From the NCBI GenBank assembly GCA_017548225.1, contig JAFYMV010000143.1:1-11190 (forward strand): a DNA stretch of 11,190 nucleotides. The letters are read 5' to 3'. Shown here piece by piece: positions 6,882-11,190 of the stretch. How positions within the stretch are numbered: the stretch's first letter is position 1; each line of letters starts with the position of its first letter. The notes beneath the pieces were generated by a model. It saw nothing but the letters and a program-made list of their open reading frames with translations, made no database searches and was not told the DNA's origin. The translations under genes and the position numbers were made by a program. Origin of the DNA: Bacteroidaceae bacterium. GTDB taxonomy: Bacteria > Bacteroidota > Bacteroidia > Bacteroidales > Bacteroidaceae.

Positions 6882-6888
6882 GGGGGGG
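6874..6888. repeat. T8G7 homopolymer tract
   Basis: Eight T (6874-6881) followed directly by seven G (6882-6888). The T run belongs to the galE terminator; the G run has no evident role. Such runs slip easily in replication and sequencing, but no coding sequence crosses this one. Confidence 0.8.
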
Positions 6889-6900
6889 CTTGGTGGAATA

Positions 6901-6953
6901 TCTAGATTTCTAGATATTCTAGATAATCTAGGAGCTCTAGATCATCTATAGCT
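6901..6953. repeat. 9-bp-period tandem array of CTAG-centred repeats
   Basis: CTAG occurs at 6902, 6910, 6919, 6928 and 6937, with a degenerate CTAT at 6946; the steps are 8, 9, 9, 9 and 9 bp. The consensus unit is TCTAGATNN, most copies holding the palindrome TCTAGA. The first two copies also form a perfect 10-bp inverted repeat, AATATCTAGA (6897-6906)/TCTAGATATT (6909-6918). The array begins 12 bp after the G7 run and its last unit touches the stop codon of the DPP IV gene (6953-6955). Function unknown. Confidence 0.75.
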
Positions 6954-9163
6954 TACTTCAACTTGCTCTCCCAGAAGTTAAACATCTTGGTAAAGATATG
7001 GTAGCGGGTGTTGCCGCCATAGATGCTATGGTTGCGGTTGGTGTAGTAGTGCATGTCGAACTGCTTATCGGCTTGTACCAATGCCTCAGAATATTCCATG
7101 CTATTGCGTACATGTACATTGTCGTCGGCCATACCATGCATAAGGAGTAGGCTTCCGTTGAGGTTTTTAGCGCGGCTGATAGCTGAAGTCTTCTCATAGT
7201 TATCATTCTCCTGCGGAGTGCGCATGAAACGCTCGGTGTATACCGAATCATAAAAACGCCAGTCGGTGGGAGGTGCTACGGCAATACCTGCCTTGAAGAC
7301 GGGCTCGCCTGTCGACATGGACATCAATGTGTTGTAACCGCCGAAGCTCCAACCCCAGATGCCGATACGATTTGCATCTACATAGGGTAGAGTAGCAAGG
7401 TGCTTGGCTGTTTCCACTTGGTCGGTGCTCTCACGGAGTCCGAGTTCCAGGTAGGTGCAGTTCTTGAACTCGGCACCACGACTGCCGGTACCGCGACCAT
7501 CTACACATACCACTACATAGCCCTGCTGCGCAAGGAATGATTCCCATACGAGTCCGCCATAGAAGCCTGAACGCCAGCTGTCGAGTACCTCTTGTGATCC
7601 AGGGCCACTATACTGATACATGATGATGGGGTATTGGGCTGAGTGTTGGGGGTTGAGTGTTGAGGGTTTTACCATCCAACCGTTGAGCACATCGCCATTT
7701 GATGTAGTAAACTGGAAGAACTCTTTGGTAGGCATGCCGGGCTGGTTGAGCTTTTCGGCCAAAGCTTTGTTGTCTACAAGAGTTTTCAGTATCTTGCCCT
7801 TTGTATTTTCGATAGTGATCACATTGGGGGTGCAGAGGTCTGAGTGGGTATGCACGAAATACTGCAAGTTTTTGCTGAAGGTAGCGCTACTTGTACCTGT
7901 CTCAGGGGTGAGTCGGGTCTTCTTGCCCTTCTTGTCCTGACGGTATATGGCACGGCGCATGGGGCTGGGCTCATTGCTCTGGTAGTAGAACTCGCCAGTC
8001 TTCTCATTGCGGCCATAAAAGTCGGTCACCTCATAATTACCATCGGTGAGCTGCGCTACGAGCACACCATTGAGATTGTATTGATACAGGTGGTTATAGT
8101 TGTTGCGTTGGCTCTGCAAGATGAATCCATCGGTAAAGAAATGTATGTTCTGGTAGGTAGCCTCATTAATGTAGGTGTCTGATTCCTCGCGCAATACAAG
8201 CTTACAAACCGTAGAGCGTGGGTTAGCCATGTACATATCCATGCGGCTCTGATGACGGTTGAGGGTGATGATGGCCAACTTCTCGGGATCCGAAGTGAAA
8301 TGGATACGGGGAATGTAATCCTCCTCGTCAATCTGCAGGTCCATTTGGCGTGTTACCTTTGATTTGATATCGTAGGTGTGTACGCTTACCTTGGAATTGT
8401 CTACGCCGGGCATCGGATATTTATAGGTGTAAGCTCCGGGGTAGAGTGTGTTCTCTTCAAAACTTGGTGCCATACCACGATACATGGCGAAAGAGAATGA
8501 GGGTACATGGCTCTCTACGCTCTTTACATAAGCAATCATCTTGCTGTCAGCACTAAACTCATAGCATTTGCTCATGGTAAACTCCTCTTCATATACCCAG
8601 TCGGGGATACCGTTGAGAATTTCGTTGAACTTGCCGTCTTCTGTTACTTGCGATTCGCTATTGTTGAACATCAGTTTTACCAGGTGGATGTTGTTGTCGC
8701 GAACGAAAGCAATCATCTTACCATCAGGTGAGAATGAGGGCACCTGCTGGGGACCACCTGTTGAGAGTGGCTCCATCTTGTGGTTCTTTACATCATAGAT
8801 ATAATACTCTGCCGTGAACGAGTGACGGTAGATGTAGTTTGTCTTTGTCTGGAGCAATATGCGGTCTTCTGAAGGCGACATGATGTAGCCGTCGAAACGC
8901 TTGAAATTGCATCCGCGTGTGTTGTTCACAGAGAACAGGGTGTCTACCACCTCGCCTGTCTTGAAAGCATAGCGTACGATGCTGGTGCCACCACCACCTA
9001 TCATCATATAGTGCTCACCATCGTTCATTGAGCGCATGCCGCCCACGCCATGGGCGCTATATTCGCCGTTGGTCATCTTACGGATGGTGATTTGCTCGGT
9101 TGCTTGTGCTCCGAGCGCGAGCAGCACACCGGCTGCAAGAGTCATAAGGAATCGTTTTGTCAT
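6953..9163 (-). CDS. Dipeptidyl peptidase IV (serine peptidase family S9B), secreted
   Basis: Removes Xaa-Pro (and Xaa-Ala) dipeptides from peptide N-termini, probably in the periplasm or on the cell surface, for amino acid uptake. From ATG 9163 it is 736 residues. Residues 1-21 form a signal peptide ending GAQA. A beta-propeller domain (about 30-475) contains DWVYEEEF (188-195), whose glutamates 193/194 match the pair that binds the substrate amino terminus (E205/E206 in human DPP4). The alpha/beta-hydrolase domain carries GWSFGGY with S606, HGMADDN with D680, and NHSIYGG with H712. Segments such as DWRFYDSVYTERFMRTP and NHSIYGGNTRYH closely resemble P. gingivalis DPP IV as I recall it; prolyl tripeptidyl peptidase PtpA lacks the YEEE and ADDN forms. 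A TTG start 15 nt upstream is possible but unlikely. The gene has its own promoter and converges on galE. Confidence 0.95.
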   Translation of the reverse strand: MTKRFLMTLAAGVLLALGAQATEQITIRKMTNGEYSAHGVGGMRSMNDGEHYMMIGGGGTSIVRYAFKTGEVVDTLFSVNNTRGCNFKRFDGYIMSPSEDRILLQTKTNYIYRHSFTAEYYIYDVKNHKMEPLSTGGPQQVPSFSPDGKMIAFVRDNNIHLVKLMFNNSESQVTEDGKFNEILNGIPDWVYEEEFTMSKCYEFSADSKMIAYVKSVESHVPSFSFAMYRGMAPSFEENTLYPGAYTYKYPMPGVDNSKVSVHTYDIKSKVTRQMDLQIDEEDYIPRIHFTSDPEKLAIITLNRHQSRMDMYMANPRSTVCKLVLREESDTYINEATYQNIHFFTDGFILQSQRNNYNHLYQYNLNGVLVAQLTDGNYEVTDFYGRNEKTGEFYYQSNEPSPMRRAIYRQDKKGKKTRLTPETGTSSATFSKNLQYFVHTHSDLCTPNVITIENTKGKILKTLVDNKALAEKLNQPGMPTKEFFQFTTSNGDVLNGWMVKPSTLNPQHSAQYPIIMYQYSGPGSQEVLDSWRSGFYGGLVWESFLAQQGYVVVCVDGRGTGSRGAEFKNCTYLELGLRESTDQVETAKHLATLPYVDANRIGIWGWSFGGYNTLMSMSTGEPVFKAGIAVAPPTDWRFYDSVYTERFMRTPQENDNYEKTSAISRAKNLNGSLLLMHGMADDNVHVRNSMEYSEALVQADKQFDMHYYTNRNHSIYGGNTRYHIFTKMFNFWESKLK
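7640..7667. repeat. 14-bp imperfect tandem duplication inside the DPP IV gene
   Basis: TGAGTGTTGGGGGT (7640-7653) is followed at once by TGAGTGTTGAGGGT (7654-7667), one mismatch in 14. On the coding strand it encodes part of STLNPQHSAQ in the loop just before YPIIMYQYSGPG at the start of the hydrolase domain. The unit is not a multiple of three, so a change in copy number would shift the frame. Confidence 0.6.
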
Positions 9164-9186
9164 ATCTCTATTTGTCAATTATCTTG

Positions 9187-9217
9187 CGAAGATACGAAAA
9201 AGTGTGCAGAGTGCAAA
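9187..9217 (-). promoter_or_regulatory. Bacteroidota-type promoter of the DPP IV gene
   Basis: On the minus strand TTTG (9217-9214), a 19-nt spacer and TATCTTCG (9194-9187; one mismatch to TAnnTTTG) form a good promoter. Transcription would begin near 9180, about 17 nt before ATG 9163, which supports that start over the upstream TTG. The 15 bp just upstream of the -33 box (9218-9232) are identical to those next to the asd -33 box. Confidence 0.7.
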
Positions 9218-9232
9218 ATATATACCTTATTA
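9218..9232 (-). repeat. 15-bp direct repeat next to -33 boxes (second copy at 4128-4142)
   Basis: TAATAAGGTATATAT on the minus strand occurs here and at 4142-4128. Including the following -33 box the match is 19 bp with one mismatch (ending TTTG here, ATTG at asd). Both copies sit directly upstream of the -33 element of a minus-strand gene, so an upstream promoter element or regulator site is possible. Confidence 0.6.
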
Positions 9233-9423
9233 TATTGGCAGGGAATCATCGTCAAGAGTTTTTGTTGACGAGATTGGTTTAAGGGAAGAGTTATTATAAC
9301 TAATATTGCAGGCAGTTTTAATATTGTACAATGATGCTTATTGAAGATGTGTAAAATTATTCACATGTCGAGTTCTGGAATAATTATGATTTTACTGTAA
9401 ATAAGAATTATAAGATTTGTGTT

Positions 9424-9663
9424 TTGGCGGAAATAATTATAGTATTTAACGTGATTTACTCTATCAGTTTATTTGTGGGGATAGGGTGGTTTATGCTAGC
9501 CTCTATACTCTTTACTAGCTTTTTTCGCAGGTGTGATGAGCTGCGTTTGGACTTGCGAAAAAAGTATATTGCAGGTGTGAAAAAAGAGTGGGTATACTGT
9601 ACGACTTTTCTCGTGCGCTTTTCTCGTGCGCGAGCGAACATTTTAAAGATTTCGTATGGATAG
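9424..9663 (+). CDS. Doubtful small membrane protein ORF (TTG start)
   Basis: A possible 79-residue product from a TTG at 9424, with a hydrophobic stretch (residues about 3-33) followed by a strongly basic tail. In favour are a plausible one- or two-pass membrane profile and an open frame of about 100 codons in AT-rich DNA. Against it: no ATG in frame before about 9493; the same frame is stopped by TAA at 9352, just after a short ATG ATG frame at 9331; the stretch is full of short repeats; the codon use is unlike that of the neighbours; and I recognise no homology. Probably not a gene, or a decayed one. Confidence 0.15.
   Translation: MAEIIIVFNVIYSISLFVGIGWFMLASILFTSFFRRCDELRLDLRKKYIAGVKKEWVYCTTFLVRFSRARANILKISYG
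9605..9630. repeat. Perfect 13-bp tandem duplication
   Basis: CTTTTCTCGTGCG at 9605-9617 is repeated exactly at 9618-9630 and followed by CGAG, so the second copy can also fold as CTCG-tgcg-CGAG (9623-9634). It lies about 60 bp upstream of the -7 box of the lipoprotein gene. Confidence 0.75.
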
Positions 9664-9687
9664 TTAATAAATCCTAATTATTTTTCG

Positions 9688-9695
9688 TATCTTTG
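9688..9695 (+). promoter_or_regulatory. -7 box of the lipoprotein gene promoter
   Basis: TATCTTTG is a perfect -7 match in the context TTTTTCGTATCTTTGCAA (9681-9698), a typical Bacteroidota promoter core. The -33 region (TTAA at 9664-9667, 20-nt spacing) is weak. The predicted start near 9702 leaves about 24 nt to ATG 9726, or 60 nt to ATG 9762. Confidence 0.65.
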
Positions 9696-9725
9696 CAAAT
9701 TAGAATCCTAAAGAACTGTTTCAAA

Positions 9726-11190
9726 ATGAAAATGATAACAACTTTGCATAAGGTACAGCGCATGCTCAAGAGGCTGAGTGTGGCGTGCCTGTGTGGCATG
9801 TCTGTCCTCTTGTTTGTTGCATGTCAGGAAAGCGACGAAGAGATCATCGACCCCGTCTATGCCGTTGACTTAGGCTTGTCTGTTAAGTGGGCATGGTGTA
9901 ACTTGGGAGCCAGTAGCCCTAAAGAAGGTGGAAGTTACTATGCTTGGGGAGAAACTACGGCAAGAGCTAATAACTGGAATGCAAACAAGAGGGATTATAA
10001 ACACTACGACTCTTATACTGATAAATTCAAGTTTATTGGTTCTAATATCAGTGGTACATCGTACGATGCTGCACTTGGGTCGATGGGTGATGATTGGCAC
10101 ATGCCCACCAAGGATGAGTTTCAGGAACTTATTGATAAGTGTACTTGGGAATGGGTTACCCTCCATGAAAACGACTATTATATTGATGAAGGTGAATTGA
10201 GCTATCAAACAGGTTTTTTGATTACAGGTCCTAACGGTAATAAGATATTCTTGCCTGGAGGTGCGTATTGGTCGGGTACCAATGAGTCGTTTGGAGATGC
10301 TAATTCTACATCATATATTCTTTCTGCCTCATATAGTGAGGATGGTACAATCAGAGGAAAAGCATGTTACGATCTTAGCTTTATCCGTCCAGTAAAAGGT
10401 GAATTGAAAGTGACTGATGATGAGAAGGAAAACCCCACGTCTGTCTCTATCGTAGACCTTGGCTTGAGTGTCAAGTGGGCCTCATGCAATGTGGGCGCTA
10501 CCTCTCCCGAGGAGTATGGTGACTATTTTGCTTGGGGTGAGACACAGATAAAGTCGACCTACAACTCAGGTAATAGCATTACCAATGGTTTGTCTTGGCA
10601 GGAACTGTTCGCCAGCAATATCATCGGTGATGGCGGCAACTTGACCCCCGCCTACGATGCCGCAACGGCCCACTGGGGCAGTGAATGGCGCATGCCTACA
10701 GAGAGTGAAGTGCAAGAGCTCTACGATAAGTGCAATTTTGAATGGGCTACGATGAATGGAGTCTATGGCCGTAGGGTTACTGGCCCCAATGGAAACACTA
10801 TCTTCCTGCCAGCCTCAGGTTTCCGCTATGGTACATCTCTCAATAGTGAGGGGGCTTACGGCGGCTTTTGGTCTGCCACGCCCTATGAAAATGGTGCGTG
10901 CATATTCTACTACGATACTGAGAATTACTCCACAACCGACAACCATCGTTACTACGGCCGAACAGTACGTCCGGTCTATGCTGGTGTACCTTCACAGATG
11001 ATAACTATCACGACAGGCGATGCTACCGATATTACTGCCTGGGGTGCAACACTCTTCGGTGTGGTGGGCGGCACCTACGATCCCATCACCTGTGGCATCA
11101 TCTATGGCACATCGTCAGACATGTCGTCTCCGTACAACAAACGTGAAGAGACAGTCTCTTGTGAAAATTATGCTTTCGAAGTCACCAACC
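9726..11190 (+). CDS. Lipoprotein with two FISUMP domains and an Fn3-like domain (3' end beyond window)
   Basis: The frame is open for 488 codons and runs off the window end. ATG 9726 was used; ATG 9762 would give a more classical signal peptide. Residues 13-33 form a lipoprotein signal ending LLFVAC with C33 lipidated. The next residues, QESDEE, resemble the acidic export signal that sends Bacteroidota lipoproteins to the cell surface. Two FISUMP-type domains follow, at about 45-223 and 241-417. Both start with VDLGLSVKWA and share AWGET, MPT-x-x-E, the W/F-EW stretch, TGPNGN-x-IFLP, a (Y/F)WS motif and a closing RPV. From about 425 an Fn3-like domain begins (TGDATDITAW, GIIYGTSSDMSS). Function is unknown; adhesion or glycan binding at the surface is a guess. 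The ten shared VDLGLSVKWA residues use different codons at six positions, so the duplication is old. Confidence 0.85.
   Translation, partial: MKMITTLHKVQRMLKRLSVACLCGMSVLLFVACQESDEEIIDPVYAVDLGLSVKWAWCNLGASSPKEGGSYYAWGETTARANNWNANKRDYKHYDSYTDKFKFIGSNISGTSYDAALGSMGDDWHMPTKDEFQELIDKCTWEWVTLHENDYYIDEGELSYQTGFLITGPNGNKIFLPGGAYWSGTNESFGDANSTSYILSASYSEDGTIRGKACYDLSFIRPVKGELKVTDDEKENPTSVSIVDLGLSVKWASCNVGATSPEEYGDYFAWGETQIKSTYNSGNSITNGLSWQELFASNIIGDGGNLTPAYDAATAHWGSEWRMPTESEVQELYDKCNFEWATMNGVYGRRVTGPNGNTIFLPASGFRYGTSLNSEGAYGGFWSATPYENGACIFYYDTENYSTTDNHRYYGRTVRPVYAGVPSQMITITTGDATDITAWGATLFGVVGGTYDPITCGIIYGTSSDMSSPYNKREETVSCENYAFEVTN

Larger units (their letters stand above)
9233..9687. other. AT-rich intergenic region with small repeats and no convincing gene
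   Basis: Between the divergent DPP IV and lipoprotein promoters I see: a perfect 7-bp hairpin TCGTCAA (9249-9255)/TTGACGA (9265-9271); a 10-bp palindrome ATTGTACAAT (9323-9332); TAATATTG twice (9301, 9319); an 11-bp inverted repeat CTTTTTTCGCA (9519-9529)/TGCGAAAAAAG (9554-9564); GCAGGTGTGA twice (9527, 9571); and a perfect 13-bp tandem duplication CTTTTCTCGTGCG (9605-9617, 9618-9630). One frame is open from 9355 to 9663 but lacks an ATG near its beginning. Confidence 0.6.

Noticed and set aside
6901..6953. CRISPR array
   Set aside because: A unit of 9 bp with no unique spacers is a tandem repeat, not direct repeats with spacers, and there are no cas genes.
9164..9178. TTG start giving a 741-residue DPP IV
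   Set aside because: The predicted transcription start is near 9180, and ATG 9163 gives a normal signal peptide without the five extra residues.
9870..10208. Minus-strand open frame of 112 codons opposite the lipoprotein gene
   Set aside because: It is antisense to the first FISUMP domain, which has clear protein motifs, and has no family resemblance.
10756..11001. Second plus-strand frame inside the lipoprotein gene
   Set aside because: It is an out-of-frame shadow of the FISUMP lipoprotein, whose own frame is continuous with domain motifs throughout.

Overview
The window reads as chromosomal DNA of a Bacteroidota bacterium, most likely order Bacteroidales (Bacteroides/Prevotella/Porphyromonas side; genus not resolved). 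Three things point there: promoters of the Bacteroidota type (TTTG about 19 nt upstream of TAnnTTTG) with no clear Shine-Dalgarno sites; a dipeptidyl peptidase IV very like the Porphyromonas gingivalis enzyme; and a lipoprotein with an acidic stretch after the lipobox cysteine, carrying 'Fibrobacter succinogenes major paralogous' (FISUMP) domains. No tRNA, rRNA, CRISPR array, transposase or phage gene was seen.

Layout. 1-359 (+): 3' end of a long-chain acyl-CoA synthetase, closed by a strong hairpin terminator. 451-4060 (-): a probable three-gene transcription unit read as asd (aspartate-semialdehyde dehydrogenase), then a monomeric [FeFe] hydrogenase with group B-like active-site motifs, then hydE (radical SAM maturase of the hydrogenase H-cluster). 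A promoter fits upstream of asd. The partner maturases HydF and HydG are not in the window. 4364-5635 (+): pgk. 5801-6817 (+): galE. Each of these two ends in a near-perfect hairpin terminator and has its own promoter signal. 6953-9163 (-): secreted dipeptidyl peptidase IV, convergent with galE. Between galE and this gene lie a T8G7 homopolymer and an unusual 9-bp-period array of CTAG-centred repeats. 9218-9687: AT-rich intergenic DNA with several small inverted and direct repeats and no convincing gene. 9726 to the window end (+): a large lipoprotein with two FISUMP domains followed by an Fn3-like domain, cut by the window edge.

How the genes fit together: mostly core metabolism of a saccharolytic and proteolytic anaerobe. 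Pgk is glycolytic, GalE interconverts UDP-sugars, Asd feeds Lys/Thr/Met and cell-wall diaminopimelate synthesis, DPP IV trims Pro-containing peptides in the periplasm, and the hydrogenase with HydE would dispose of reduced ferredoxin as H2 (or take up H2). The lipoprotein is probably surface-exposed and of unknown function.

No wholly new system is evident. The items best worth following are the group B-type hydrogenase with its unassigned Cys-containing N-terminus, the 9-bp CTAG array, a 19-bp element shared by two promoters exactly at the -33 box, the cysteine gatekeeper in GalE, and the tandem-domain lipoprotein.
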